Shown piece by piece: positions 11,842 through 24,693 of a stretch of 64,000 nucleotides of DNA. The first letter of the stretch is position 1, and each line of letters begins with the position of its first letter. A program made the position numbers and the translations under genes. The notes below the pieces were generated by a model that saw only the letters and a list, made by a program, of their open reading frames with translations, did no database searches and had not been told where the DNA came from. The stretch is from Isoetes taiwanensis. Lineage: Eukaryota; Streptophyta; Lycopodiopsida; Isoetales; Isoetaceae. Where the stretch lies: positions 2,944,948 through 3,008,947 of the forward strand of contig JAJEKV010000063.1 of NCBI GenBank assembly GCA_021234155.1, read 5' to 3'.

Positions 11842-14200
11842 CTTCGAATGTATTCGAACATTGATTTCTCGGCCAATCTTCTGCCGCTGCTGAGAGTAGT
11901 GTTCGCGCCGACATGCCGCCAGTGTTTCAACGCTGCTGACCCACGCTGCCTGCCGACTATGACTTCTAAGCCTAAGCGAGCTGCAAATGAACAGCTTGAT
12001 GCTTTCAATATTCCATCTCTAAATGTCCAATAAGTAAGATGGCTGGCTCCCGGCCAAACAGCTGGAGCTGAATAACGGCAAAGAAAGAGCTGAGAACAGA
12101 AATGCAAGCCGAACAGCTGTCGAACTTCGGTACGAAAACTTTGAGCATGACTGAAATATGCCCATTTCACGGAGATAGTAGAATATTCGACCCGACCTAT
12201 TGACTGCATCGACAACAATACAACAGCGCGAAACTGTCGCTTGATCTTTCAGGCTTTAATGACGAGTTCCACTGCGCATAAACGCCAGCTTTATAGCGAC
12301 ATTTCTTTCAGTGATACTTTCACGCAGCAAACGTGATTTTGTCCCCTGAGCACAAAGGTATTGAATGTCTACTGACGTCACTGACTCTTTGAAATGATCG
12401 CAATGTTTTTAGTGTCACTGTGTGTTGCTTTCGTAATGATGTCAAATGGAGATGAACCCTCGGTGAATGTGCTGAAGTAATGAGGCTGCGCAAAATCGGC
12501 AGCGACGCTTGCTCCCAGATGCGAAGGAAACGAAAGGCTCTGCGCTTCCTAGCAAAAGGTGAAGCGATCAGAACCGCTGATGGAAGCAAAACCATCATCA
12601 CTCCCAGTAGGTGAGGATAACAATGCGCTAATCAGGCAACCATGATGGCACATGGTGAACTCTGTGGCTGACTGTTGAAGCGCTGCTCTTTGGCGCAGTT
12701 GAGACGCAGCAATAACATTCTGTTCACGCGGCTGTCACGCAGCTGTGTTTGCGCGTACGCACCATTCGCTGGCTCAGATGGCGTGACTTTTCCGAACCAA
12801 TGGCTTCAACGGCTTTCAAAGCCGGAGATAATGGCAATGTGCATGTCCCAAGCGGGCAATGCGTGAAATAAAGGAAGATGCCGGTTTATCGGCAATTTCC
12901 GATAGTGGTTCGCGCATGTATCTCTACACAGCACAAACCAAAAACTTAACAGCCGACCGTACCGCTGGAGCCTTCACCGACACCATTGCATCTTTCAACA
13001 CCATCACCTTCATAAAGCTGAGCTTTGTTTGCCAGGCTTCAGAGAATAAACTTTTAAAGGCCCGTAACCGGGAGAACGTACGCGGGCTCATTTACCATTC
13101 CTTAATCTCCAACCGTTGCTATCTGGACTTCTTAACTGCGGAGCAGGGCTTGCTCTTCCAAATGCTAAACGAAAGCAGGCATTCGCCGGCGGCTATTGGC
13201 GGTAGCGTAGAGCGATTTGAAGATGTCAAAATGACTCATATCGGCTCATTCCATTCGGCTCCTTTCGCACCTGAAGATGCCAGATGCATCGTGCAATTTG
13301 AATATTGCTAAGATGGGGAGATGGCGTTCGTAATACATATCCAGTTGTCGACGACGATATGCGGCATGTATTTCTAAACCGCGCTTGCGCGTATAACATG
13401 CGGAAACGGCTACGCTGGCGATAACGGTTGTACTGGCGTCGCGATATCGCCGTCTTCCTGTTGAAGGCCGTAATACGCTTTCCGCCTTCCATTCCGGAAA
13501 CTGTATTGTGGAGATGGCTTTTGTGTCGATTTCGTTACGACATTTTAGCATTTTACGCCCATGGTGGTTCACATGGAAGTTTAGGCTTCACGTGATTACG
13601 GTAGTCGACGGCGATTGGGAACCGTGACTGGCGAGATTGATTCTTCTTGTGATTTTCGGCGAACTTTAATTTTTGCCTGTTAATTCCGGCGGGAGTTGAC
13701 GAACCGTCCATGTGAGCGTGCTTGAGATCTTTACTTCGTCAATGCGCTTCCCGCCCACGGTCGAGAATTTGTTTGTTTAATACGCTAGTGAGGATTGTGA
13801 GGCGGGCTTTGCCATTTTCGTATACCCGTTAGCAATTTCAAAGGCGGTGATGGGCGTTAAACTTCACCGCCGGCGGTATCAACGGGAACGTATGCACTTC
13901 ATTCGGCGTCGTTTTCATCGCGCTTTATTCGAAGCCAAATGATATTCGGACCAGATCGACTTTCAGCCATCGCCTCAGGTCTTCAATCGCAAAAGATACA
14001 AAAAGAACCCGAACACCGGCGTCAGGCCGATGATAACAGAACTCCAGAAAATGGGCATGCGGGCGGATGGCAGTTTATATCCATTGAATCCGTTGAGAAT
14101 AACGGTCATTCGAGCGTTCAGTTGATACGTTACAACAATTGACGACAACCAACATAGAAACAGAGATTGAGGGTGGTGAGCATTAGGAATCACGATACCA
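11842..14200. other. Inner right arm with atypical GC/CpG-rich composition
   Basis: This segment looks foreign at first sight, with many CG dinucleotides and a 150-aa open frame at 12,859-13,311 (plus). Yet it aligns with left-arm 8,800-11,630. For example, minus-strand ATTGCCGATAAACCGGCATC (12,877-12,896) corresponds to left-arm ATTGTTGATAAACCTGGCATC at 10,367, and a GTTAAGAAGTCCAGAT to GGTTGGAGATTAAGGAA block also matches. Right-arm CG often faces left-arm TG or TT. I recognise no protein family in any frame, and the open frames are not conserved in the left arm. Confidence 0.55.
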
Positions 14201-15009
14201 TTTCAGCAGAATGAATGCTTCGTGGGAAATAAGATGAATATTAAGTGACATACTTTGCAATGTGAAAGAGGTTTGCTCACGATGTGAAGCAAGGTTATGG
14301 TGTTTGTGTTTGAATCGTATCTGAAGTCTTTGACTACTTTGGCTATTAGATTCTTTAAATATTGCTATTTAGAAGTATAGCAAAATGAAGTTTTAACTCT
14401 TTGAAACAGTAAACTTTCTTTGACTAGTTGGCATTTTTAGAAATATGATATGTGTTTCGACTAACATAATACGAAACATTCATAAAATTATGAACGTGAA
14501 AGGTCAAAACCATCCTTGTTTAAAAGGATCATATGATCTTGAAATCTTGGCGGCTCAAATACGTAAATTAAGCACAGTGTGATCATGGCGTGCGTAAATA
14601 GAAACACAAATATTGAACACAACCAGCACTCAAACAAGCTCAGTATTTTAATAAACCAACTATATACTAACACTTACACTGAAAATAGACTGTTCTTTCT
14701 TTCCTTTACTTAAACTATTTTCAAGATGGACTCATAACGATAATACATATGCAAAAAGGGACACCTCGTGCATGTATGATCCACTGTGACGATAAAATTA
14801 AACACAATACTCATTCCTATTTGTTGTCTAAAATAACTTTACCACTCTTAGTACTGAGATCGTATCCTTTTCAAAACATATTATTTTTTCCAAGGGGATC
14901 GCACCCGGTGAGAATATGCATTATGCAGCAATGGGCATGCTTAGAGATTGGCGTCGTGTGATCCACTTTCTTCATTTGTTTGTCAAATTGGAATTAAACA
15001 CCGGTACTT
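14201..15009. other. Non-coding right-arm sequence
   Basis: Mirror of about 7,900-8,780. No gene recognised. From here outward the right arm aligns with the left arm progressively better than it does nearer the turn. Confidence 0.55.
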
Positions 15010-15300
15010 CTGGGTTTTATTGCGTGACGTGGGCATGGAGTGGGATGCTAGGATTATACGCCGGCATGGACATCGCGAGATCAATTTATGTCTCGAACTG
15101 CCGCCGGCAATGTACATACATTATTTCCTTATTGATGTATACTTGTAAAGTTTGTGACATTCTTAATGCTATACTTTCCCTCGAAACCCTTGGTGAGGTT
15201 TTAACGGACGGTAATAAGTTCTTTAGCTCATAAGGTCCGTAGGCGATTGGTCTGGGTCAGATGATAAAAGAATATTCTATTCATTCTATTCTATTTAATG
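15010..15300 (+). mobile_element. TTCTA-tailed short element, mirror of copy 2
   Basis: Contains CGGCATGGACATCGCGAGATC, TGTACATACATTATTTCC, GGTAATAAGTTCTTTAGC, then AAGGTCCGTAGGCGATTGG (a degraded 3' core) and AATATTCTATTCATTCTATTC. It is the inverted counterpart of 7,590-7,890, at the position expected from the palindrome. Confidence 0.65.
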
Positions 15301-17739
15301 CTTTACCCCAGGTGCGCCAGAGTTATTGGTCCTTTTCAGGCATGGTTTTGAAGGGATGCATCGAGCATCATTTCATCCACGGAAATCCCTTTGGAGCTCT
15401 AGTAGTGCGTAAGTTGGCTTCAGCCCTTTTTCAAAAGCAAACACTTTATCAATAAATGGTACATATCCACGTAACTTCAAATAAGACATATATATTTCTT
15501 TTATTAAAGATAATCAAAATGTAATTTTACTATAGAGTCATCTTTTTCCAAAGATCACATAAAGCGAATTTTGAATAAGCTAAAAGGGTTGGAATATACT
15601 AAGTGCGTGGTGTGATCCACTGTATTTGTTGTCAATGAATAATAACACCAAGTCCCTCATCAATAGTCTCCCATTTTGCATATAAAATATGTATCATTCA
15701 AGTTATATTATGTTTATGAACTAAACTTTCAAGGGTCCCAAAACAAAATACAAAACAGCAATCAATAAGCCAACGCTTTTACCAACAACCAAAGCTTTTA
15801 TTAAACAGATTTTTATGTTATTTTATCAAACCTAACAATGTTTCCATATGTGACACTTTGAGTTAACTGATCCAAAAGGCTCGTAATGACATTTTATACA
15901 ATATGTCTTTTGGAGCTTTTGTCAATAAGTGGCGATAGCTACCTCTAATAGACAAATAATACACCATAAAACTCCATTTTTTCAACAACCACTGGATGCG
16001 TCTTATCAAACATTTTCTTCATTGCAAAGGGACGCCATTCTCGCCGAGGCTTGCACAATTGGCTTAAGGGTCATGGAACGACTTTCCAGGCTAGGCTCCC
16101 TGGCTTTACAGCGATAAAACTAGATGCCATTACCCTGAATGTATATCTTGAAAAACATATGCTAAAGATATTCATATGTTGGACAACAGCGATGCTAGTA
16201 ATGCTTTCCTAGTCTCAAATCCAGAACATCGATAAATATAGCCCAAAGAAAAATATTTGATTGATAGTCGAATATAAATCGAAGGGGAAGAAAAACAAAG
16301 GATCGCATGTGCTTGAAATCTCACCACATTTTACAAAGTGCGTATGCATTTTAGCGTGAGATTGTGATCCATTATTGAGGTACAAAGGTACCGGAAATAT
16401 CCTCTCTTCAAATCCCTTCCCCCCCTCCTTCCCTTTTTTTGCAATATACATCCATAGCATTTATTTTGAACCTATAGTTCTACCTATTCATTAGCATTAT
16501 GAATGTGGCTCCGGCGAATTAACTCATGAATCGCCATAAGATTCAGGATAGCATTCTCCTTGCGAGCCTATGGATGAATATCCTTTATGATCATGCACTT
16601 TATTGTTTGTAAGTGATGAGCTATGGCTAATGTAGAATACTGAGCAATGATGGATACAGTGGAGAATCTGATTAGTCGTTGAATTGTAGAGCAGATGGGA
16701 ATATCTGATGAATGGGAAAACTGAAAAGTAGGAAAACGAATGAAAGTGGGTAAAATAAAACATGGCATGTAAGCCGCGTTTGCTTGTCATACATGCATAG
16801 CGTTATTGCTTAACTCTATGCTGCGCCCACGCCAGAAACACGGACACTGTGGAGACTTAGTTTAAATGAAGACCCGGCGGAAGGATACTGCGATAAGCGG
16901 CTAATGTGAACAATGGAAATCTTGGTGCAAAATTTGATAAGGTGGTTGGTGCATGTGAGCATATTACTTGCGATGGCCGAAAAGTAGCTGTACGAATTAC
17001 GCGTGATCACGATTTTCAAAAATCTTGAGACCATTAATGTGGTTGCAATGAATGCACAAGCATGTCCTAATTTCGCCATGTGGATGCCAAGTAAACACGC
17101 CCTCTTTCTACTTGCCAACTGTCGCGACTTTGGAAAAAATGCGCCAAACATCATTCAGTGCGAGAAACATGGCGTGGAGATGGCATCAAGATATGGGCCA
17201 TTTTGAGACTAAATCCGCCTAATGTTGCAACTGTGAAGATGAGTGAAAAAATCGCCGGGATTCACCATTTTGCCTTCCGCCATTTTGACGAGGCGAAATG
17301 ATGAGCAATGATCACATCGATGAAGGGAAAGTAGTGGAGGATCAAAAATCAAAACTGGATGTCTGCGCCAAGGGGCAGCAATCCCTTACATCGATGAGCG
17401 ACGCGGCGTTGCGATGGCGATTAAGTAACCGCGTAAGCGGTGGCCCAAAAGGAAAAAAAACACCGAAGAGACTTAGAGTGGTTTTAAAATTGAGCACGGA
17501 GCCAAAAGGAGATCTGCTTGAGGGGGCTTGTATGGCGCTGCACATCTTGACGTTAAAATTTCAAAGCCATTCCATTTTTAATAAAGAAAATGTACAAAAA
17601 ATCAACACTATTTAATTTACATTCTTTTGCCAAACCTCATAATATTTTCAAATCTCCTATAGGTATACCAAAACTTGTACAATCATACCTAAACGCAAAT
17701 GGGGTCGCTATCCCTTGGTCTAGATGAGGAATGAATGGT
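15301..17739. other. Non-coding right-arm sequence
   Basis: Mirror of about 5,150-7,590. No gene recognised. The ORF-like stretches here (for example 16,816-17,154 minus and 17,298-17,615 plus) do not stay open in the left-arm copy. Confidence 0.55.
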
Positions 17740-18215
17740 CCTATGGTTTGGAATTATTATTTTTACATCCATATCAAATCCTTGAAACCCTGTTATTCCT
17801 AAGCGAGGGAGTTGCACCACGGACTACCGGTCGTTGGATTAAAATTCGATCCTATGACCCTAGATCGTATGTTGGGGCCCTAAACTCTCGTTTTGCTTAT
17901 GATTGGGCACCTATGATTTTTTGAAATATGAAATACGATTTTAAGCTAAGGTTTTGAAGGTATTGAAGACCTCTATCTGACTTTGCCTAGCTTTTAGAAT
18001 GTAAATCACGGAGCTTCGAACCTCTACCAAAATAATTAGTAATGTAACTAAAGACTGCACTTTAACAATATACCAGGTGAGCTAATGCGGTTATTTTTAT
18101 TTGAATCTATGTTTTTCTTCTTAACTTATTTGATTGTTTTAGGATATATGGTCTATGGTTTCAGGAATTGTTATTTTTACATCCATATCAAATCCTCCTG
18201 GAACCCCCTATTATT
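17740..18215 (-). mobile_element. tRNA-derived SINE-like element, mirror copy
   Basis: Minus-strand A-box-like TAGCTCACCTGG at about 18,071-18,085 and B-box-like GAGGTTCGAAGCTCC at 18,011-18,025, spaced about 50 bases apart as in tRNA-derived promoters. The flanking direct repeat (TTTTTACATCCATATCAAATC) is visible at about 17,760 and 18,176. This copy preserves the B box better than the left-arm copy at 4,616-5,110. Confidence 0.55.
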
Positions 18216-19439
18216 TTGCTACATAATGCATATATATATCGAAAGAAATTATTTGGTTATATAGTGTTAAAGTTCTCTATTATGAACTATGGTAGAACCC
18301 ACGAAAATAAAGAAATATGAATGACGCCTATCCTTCAAAATTCTAAAGATAGTTGGGTGGCCCGAAATCTTACTTCACATAAAAATATTTGATTGGCATT
18401 TTGCTTGAAATGCTCGGAGGACAATTGTGCATCATCACCGATTGGAATCTTAAAATTACACAAGATGGTTATTGTAAGGTCATCCAAATCTTACTTTAAC
18501 ATAAAAGGAAATATTAGATTGGCATTTTTGCCAAAATGCTCGGAGGGACAATTGTGCACCATATGGTGGAATATCAGATGGAATATATTGCATGCATATA
18601 TATTGAAAGAGACTTATCTATATGGGTATTTTGGTTTACTTTGATCTAAAAAAAGTGTCAAAGCTCATCTATTTAAATACTTTTTTCTTAATAAAGCAAC
18701 ACGAATATCACATATCCCTTGCAACCCTTGCAAAATTACATGCAAAATGTAAACTAATAATAAAAATACTGTAATTAAGTCCTCAATAATTTGAATGCAC
18801 ATTGTCTTAGAGCATTGGGGAACTTCCATAGTATTTTGGCATTTACAAGCTAATGACCCCCAAAATATTTTGCGATTGCAAAAGTCACTTATATGGTTAA
18901 TCTTATGGATATCTAAGATGTGATATCATTTCTTGATTACTTGCCTCTTCTTTAGACTCTATTCTAGCTAACAATCAAACAACCACCTTTCAAATTGTAG
19001 TAAAGTCCGGCAACGCCAGACACCGTAACTAGTTTTGTGTTAATTTTACTTATAGTGTCCCATATTCAACATCTTATACGATGTAGTACGATTGCTTCCT
19101 TATACTGATGAAAATTTACGTAACTCGTATGTTGTCACTCTCATCATGGGTGGCTCTTCTTGTTCTAGTAAAGAAGGAATTATTCATATATTATCTAATT
19201 GAAATGGGCCTCTTCATAATTTTCTTTAGTAATCCAACTTTAGGCGTAGTAAATTCTGTTTGAGATATAGTCAATCCAATATCCATTGCATTTAGTTTGT
19301 AAACCATTTAATTACAAGATATCAAAATTAAAAAGACTTTAGGGATAGCCACAGACTAAAGTTAAGATTTTGGTAAACCTAGGAATTAGGAGAAGTGACT
19401 TCTTCAAATGAATGTTTATTCTTATAATGGTGCTCTTTT
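18216..19439. repeat. Right-arm copy of 131-bp duplication plus non-coding DNA
   Basis: GGACAATTGTGCATCAT at about 18,419 and GGGACAATTGTGCACCATATGG at about 18,545 are the two duplication units seen at 4,247-4,502 on the left. The remainder, to 19,439, mirrors 3,353-4,246 and shows no gene. Confidence 0.75.
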
Positions 19440-19515
19440 TTTTCTTTGGTCCCATAGGCCGGTTGGTCTTCGTGGACGAAAAAAACCTATTTTATTCTAT
19501 TCTCTTCTATTCTAT
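19440..19515 (+). mobile_element. TTCTA-tailed short element fragment, mirror
   Basis: GGTCCCATAGGCCGGTTGG is followed by TCTTCGTGGACGAAAAAAACC and TATTTTATTCTATTCTC. It is the inverted counterpart of 3,297-3,352. Confidence 0.65.
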
Positions 19516-19666
19516 CCTCTCATATGTAAGGAACTTCAGGGCATGAACCTGAGAAGTAAACAGAGACCAAAATTGGTGCTAAGCTGCTTAGGATTGTATT
19601 TGAGATGTTTATAGACTTGTATGATGCTTCCTTGTAAGTAAGGAAATGTAAAACAACAAAAGAAAA

Positions 19667-19990
19667 ATTGAGAATAGAATAGAATAGAATAGAATAGAAT
19701 AGAATAGAATAGTTTTTATGCGTCCTTGAGACCAATGCGACCTATGGGACCAGAAGGGCCCTTGACAAACTTATTATACATCAGGGTTAAAAAACCCATA
19801 GAAGGGTTTTGAGAGGAAAAAGCAGAGTAGCGATATGGAATCTTGTCAAGCGTAAGTATACATCATCATGAAATAAATGTGTATGTACATGTCAAGTACG
19901 TGCGAAGGACATAGCTGATCACCATGTCCATGACCTCGAAGGTATGATCCTGCTGTCAAATGCGGATCTTTGGAGTGCTCAATATCACAT
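19667..19990 (-). mobile_element. TTCTA-tailed short element, mirror of copy 1
   Basis: The tail of AATAG units (19,670-19,711 plus, CTATT on minus) is followed on the minus strand, reading back, by GGTCCCATAGGTCGCATTGG, TTTTAACCCTGATG, a CACATTTATTTCATG block and GGTCATGGACATGG. It matches copy 1 at 2,790-3,119 at the mirrored position. Confidence 0.7.
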
Positions 19991-21779
19991 ACCATTTGCA
20001 GCGGTTACGATAACTTCGGCATAGCAGCGTCAGGATTTGATCATATCTTTGGGCAACTTGGGGTATGAGATTCATCCTCAATGACTCCCATTTTGAAGAG
20101 CATTGGCGAACTTTGTCGGCGGTGGCTCGCAATCCATGCACATCTCAATTGAAGATGATGTGCCACAATGCGAATGGAGGCAATGAGTGCGTCTTTCATG
20201 GGCAAGTGGGTGCGCGGGTAGCATTATGAACCTCGTTCCAATGTGGGATTTATGTGGTACGGTAGTGTCGTCTTGACTACATTCCAAAGGCTGGCATCCC
20301 AAAGCAAACTTAAGCGTCGAATATTACCTCAAGCTATGGCGGTCGCCTCTGTTTGCACATGTATGCACACATTATCTGCACATTCCATCTAGCCATCCAT
20401 TGAGCTCTCTTTTCCCTCAGCGGAGCCTTGGCGTTGTGGCCCCATTGCCATGATATAAGCTAGTTTGGGAGCCGAGCAGCCGTCCATATTGGCTCCTATA
20501 CAAAGTAGACAATGTGGCCAGTCAGGGAGCCATCCCTCCTAGAAAAGAACAAGAATCACATTTCTACTTGGGTAGAATTTGATATGGAACATGGACTTCC
20601 ACCTAGTGCCATTACCAAGAGAGGCTTCTGCTGCTCAAGTCATTCCAAGTGGCAGGGACTCAGGCCCCATACTTCAACCCAAGTGTAAAAGGGCCAGTCA
20701 CTGGGCAGGCAGTGTGGCCGATGGGTCCTTACAACTCGCTCTATGGCCAGAGTCTTATGTGAAAGAACTTGAGGGAAAAAAGAGAATAGAGGAATAAATT
20801 AAGAATAGAAACGATGCTTGATTGCAAAATGCGTCACGTTGTCATTATCCAGAAATTAAAGATGAATCGTAAAAGTATGGTTGGACGACTTCGGTCGTCT
20901 TCATAATTTTTTATTTTTTTATTTAGGAATGAGATATTTTTTTCATTAATTATAGATTGAAAAGTACATACTATTCAAGTATTTGACCCATTAGATAGAT
21001 CAAAATACCAAGAATAGGTAATAAGCATATCAAAATGTTATGCATAGAGAAATGCATATTGGCACAATATTAAAACATGTCAAAATTGTCAATAGTTATA
21101 GTAGATATGTAAGCAGTAAAGCAGTTCAAATGATGGGATTCGGTAGTCTCTATAGTATGACTTGATTACCGTCTTGGGTAATGCATTAAACATCCGTCGT
21201 ACCTGCAGTGACGGTACAATCAGCAATTACACGAAAAAGAGACATGTGTTAAAGAGGAAAGCAGGATGGGGCTGATTTTTAGGGTTGAAAGAAATGGAAA
21301 GGTGATCGGAGAAGAGGCTAGGGTGGGTATACTTTTGATTCAAAGCATCCAAGCGGTGGGAGGCGCAAAATTAGCCATTATGAGCAATAGAATTGTCATA
21401 GCATCTTCTTTCTACTATATAGTAGTAGTAGCATTCACTGTAGAATAGAAAAGCTCTGTCATCACACATGTTTTGGTCTCTATAAACAGAATAATGTGTA
21501 CATTTGATATGTGCTACAAAATTCATATACCCACTGAATTTGAGACTAGAAAATCTTCAAACTGGGAATATTACAGCCGGGTATCTTAGATTTCAGGTAA
21601 AACATCTTGGCTTTGACGGTGTTTATCATCCCAAATATCGATGCCTCGGTATGATCAAAACTGGTATCAGATCCCTCATGTAGAACTCCATATATTCTAA
21701 ATTAGGTAGAACGAGAATTGTTGTCGGTATGTGAATAATGCAATTTGAATAAATTTATAATGGCCATAGAAATTTCAAT
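19991..21779. other. Non-coding right-arm sequence
   Basis: Mirror of about 1,010-2,780. No gene recognised. Bases 20,920-20,985 are almost identical to the reverse complement of 1,801-1,856, among the best-conserved pieces of the palindrome. Confidence 0.6.
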
Positions 21780-24130
21780 ATTATTGCATCGTCATCAAAG
21801 GAGCCATCTCATTACGCAATGCGTGAAGAAGCCGTGCTTGACATTTTGCAAATCATCGGTATTAATTTTTAATCCCGGCATGGGTGCTTCCCATCTGGAG
21901 ACATGCAGATGCAATAGCTGCAAATGTTCCATGGAAATGATAAAGACAAATGAGTATTATAGTAAGCATCATTCTGAAAAAATTAAGCTTTTTAGCAGAG
22001 TACTCTCATACGTTCCACCACATCCATGGAAATTTCTACCAAGTGATATGAACCATTAACTATTAGATTATCCCATAGAATAATTTGAGGGATAAAGGCT
22101 CAAGACCACAATTTGATCTACTAGGCGAAAACTTTGCAACATTTTCCATCATTTTAGGAGGCTTTTATTGTGTGACCAAATAAATTATGATACCTTTGGG
22201 GTACAATGGGACAGCCAAAATATTTTTTACAAAGTTTTTATTCTATCGTCATTAATTCTCGATTAAGCAGCTTTTAGGGTATGTCATTGTTTGCAAGCAT
22301 ATTATAAGATAGAAGAGACTTTGTAATTTGCTTTTGCCTCACAGGGATGATCAATAACACATGGGGTGGAGTAATGCTAAAAGATTCAACAATGTAGCTT
22401 TTAATATAATTGAAAATTTCTTATCAAGAGATAGAGGTACCTCTCATCTTTCTCTTGAGCACAATCCCATGTGAAATCACCTATTGCCCACCTTAAATCA
22501 TAAATGGTAGTGAAATCCCACTTTTCATTCTTATGGATCCTAGAATGTTTAAGTAGCAAAGAGTCCCTGGTTGAAGAGCAGAAGTTTAGAGATAGAAGTA
22601 TGCATTTGAGTGTTACTCCTCGTGCTCAAAGCAACCTTACAGAATCTTATTCCAAGCAATAAACATATTTCTCCTTGATAGGCAGAGATGTTTGGGGCAA
22701 GAATTTTGGATAAGCGGAGGAAAAGAAAGATTGTGCTCATTAGTAGGATGACCTTTGAAGCATTCCAACTAGTACTTGAAGTAAAAGCGATTGAAGCAGT
22801 TGTTTTATGGAAAAGGAGCTCTCGGATATATTTACCAACTAAAATGAGCCACAAAGAAAAGGTTTTGCAATATTCCAGTTTGGGCTCGGTTAAATAATTC
22901 AGTTTTGATCCGGATACCTTTTTCCCCAAATAAAGTTCCTAATAATTTTTCTGGAGTTTGAAGATAGGCAGTTTTGGGCAAAGCAAAATGAGAGGAGAAA
23001 TAGATGTAATGAACTTACAATAACGGCTATGTGGTGCTTCCAATAAGAGAGAGACAATATGGGATTCCACCGGACATATTATTATTGTCTAAAGAAAAGA
23101 GAGTAATCGAGAAGGTTGGTAGCTTGAGAAGTTGAGACAATTAATTCACATATACTTTGTTGATCTATCATAATTATGCTACATTTAGAGATTAGAGGTA
23201 CGGTACCAAAACTAGGAATTATATCAGAGATACATGAGATGTTTGGTGTCATTTTAGGGAAACTAAAGAATCATGACATATTGCAAGATGTTCATGTTGG
23301 TAGTATTATCGGTGGAAATCAATCCCTCAATATTCCCTAGATGAATGTGATGATTAATAACTCTAACAAGGATCTCGGTAGTAATAATGATAAAAGGGCC
23401 AAGGGCGACCTTGTCTAACCCCTCATGAGGAAAAAAGGTTATGGAGAGAGCCATTAATTAGCAGGTGGGTGAGATCGAGTTTAAACCATGGATAGGTTTA
23501 GTATTTTATGGAAAAAAGCTTACCAAAGGCATGTCCATGGAATTCTGATGAGCAGGTGTCAAAAGGCTTTAGAGAAGTCCAATTTCAAGAGGCCACAATT
23601 TTGTTTGGTATACTTGTTCAATGAAGACCTTCAACATGACAATATAATTGTCACAAGATATATCTATTGGGGGAGAAATGAAGATTGAGAAGGACTAATA
23701 TTATTTTGAGATGTCCGGGCGGCAGTTTTACGTCGGTCAAGGGTAAAGATATCCTCGACCTGCGTCTCAAGCAGTCCTTCAAAGGGTTCTCTGTTCAAAT
23801 GGTTTAATATTCTAGTACATTATAGAAGATTTTTGTGCGGATACAATAGGAGCCAATTGCCTGTCCCCTCGCTGACAATTCCCACGAACCAATTATCCAT
23901 CAAACACCTGATCTCATTGACCTTTCCCGAGAAAACAACCAACCCTTAATTCTAGATAGATTTGATGGCTTATCCCAGTTGCAATCCAGTTGAGCACAAG
24001 AAGAAATAAGCACAAAGATATGGTTGTTCATGATTCGAGAAAAGCAATTAATAACATGGACTTGATTGGCTTCGGAGCCCAGGTTATTAGAAAATAATGA
24101 TATCAATGAGGAAATACAAATTATCAAAGG
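21780..24130 (-). mobile_element. LINE fragment, reverse transcriptase plus zinc-binding domain
   Basis: Read on minus from 24,130 downward. Around 23,640 there is sequence like the block before RT motif A. Motif A reads KLDFSKAF at 23,562-23,585. The GVRQGCPLSP block is recognisable at 23,399-23,427, and motif GPFIIITTEILVRVINHHIH follows. An ILQYVMIL stretch near 23,270 stands where the YADD box should be, but the catalytic pair is not legible. The zf-RVT tail (22,100-22,300) is the mirror of the left-edge fragment. Many frame changes make it non-functional as read. Only 21,780-22,773 is inside the visible palindrome; the left-arm partner of the rest would lie outside the window. Confidence 0.8.
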
Positions 24131-24693
24131 CGTTTAGGTTTCGATTAAATTCATGTGCATCAATTTAGATCAAATTGGACAAAGGCATCATTAACTTCAA
24201 CATTGGGAATATGGACACTATTGAACAAATAATGAGTTGGTTCCATTAACTCAGAAATTTCACAACTCAAGAAAACCGGGCAAAACCTTGTGCATATTAA
24301 AGATTTGGAGCTTTTCAAGTTCAGGCAAGTCCTAAACTCTCCAATCCAGTTAATTTGAGTTCTAACATCTCTTTAAATTATGATTCCTATAACTCTAAAT
24401 TCTCGGACTGCTCTCATTCTATAGCTAATTTAAAATGTGGTAAGGAAAATTCCAACCCAAATTCCCTTATTGAGAGCAATTGGGAAGATGCTTCTTAATT
24501 TACAAGCCTTGATGCAAGGTGGGGAAAGCCATAAGACCCTTACTCTTGGAAGTAAATCTAAAGGAAAAGTACAATTATCCTCCAAGAAGGGCATTTGGAA
24601 CCCCCAGCACACTAAGACTAAGGCAATCAATAGAAGATTGAAAAATCATCTCTAAGTCAATCTGATGACATTCCTTGTTAGTTTGCTTCTTTT

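Larger units (their letters stand above)
11770..22773 (-). repeat. Right arm of giant inverted repeat
   Basis: Reverse complement of the left arm, about 11.0 kb against 11.7 kb. The deficit is concentrated near the turn. Between anchors 11,437/12,023 and 10,367/12,896 the left arm spans 1,070 bases and the right 873. The next interval is 1,641 against 1,368, and from 4,386 outward the arms differ by 2% or less. Base composition also changes: 11,840-14,150 is GC- and CpG-rich, whereas the matching left segment is AT-rich. The features in this arm are mirror copies of left-arm features, so they should not be counted as independent insertions until the palindrome is confirmed by other data. Confidence 0.93.

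Noticed and set aside
12859..13311. 150-codon open frame in GC-rich DNA, first taken as a bacterial or phage insertion
   Set aside because: The DNA aligns with AT-rich left-arm sequence where the frame is not open, and no family motif is visible.
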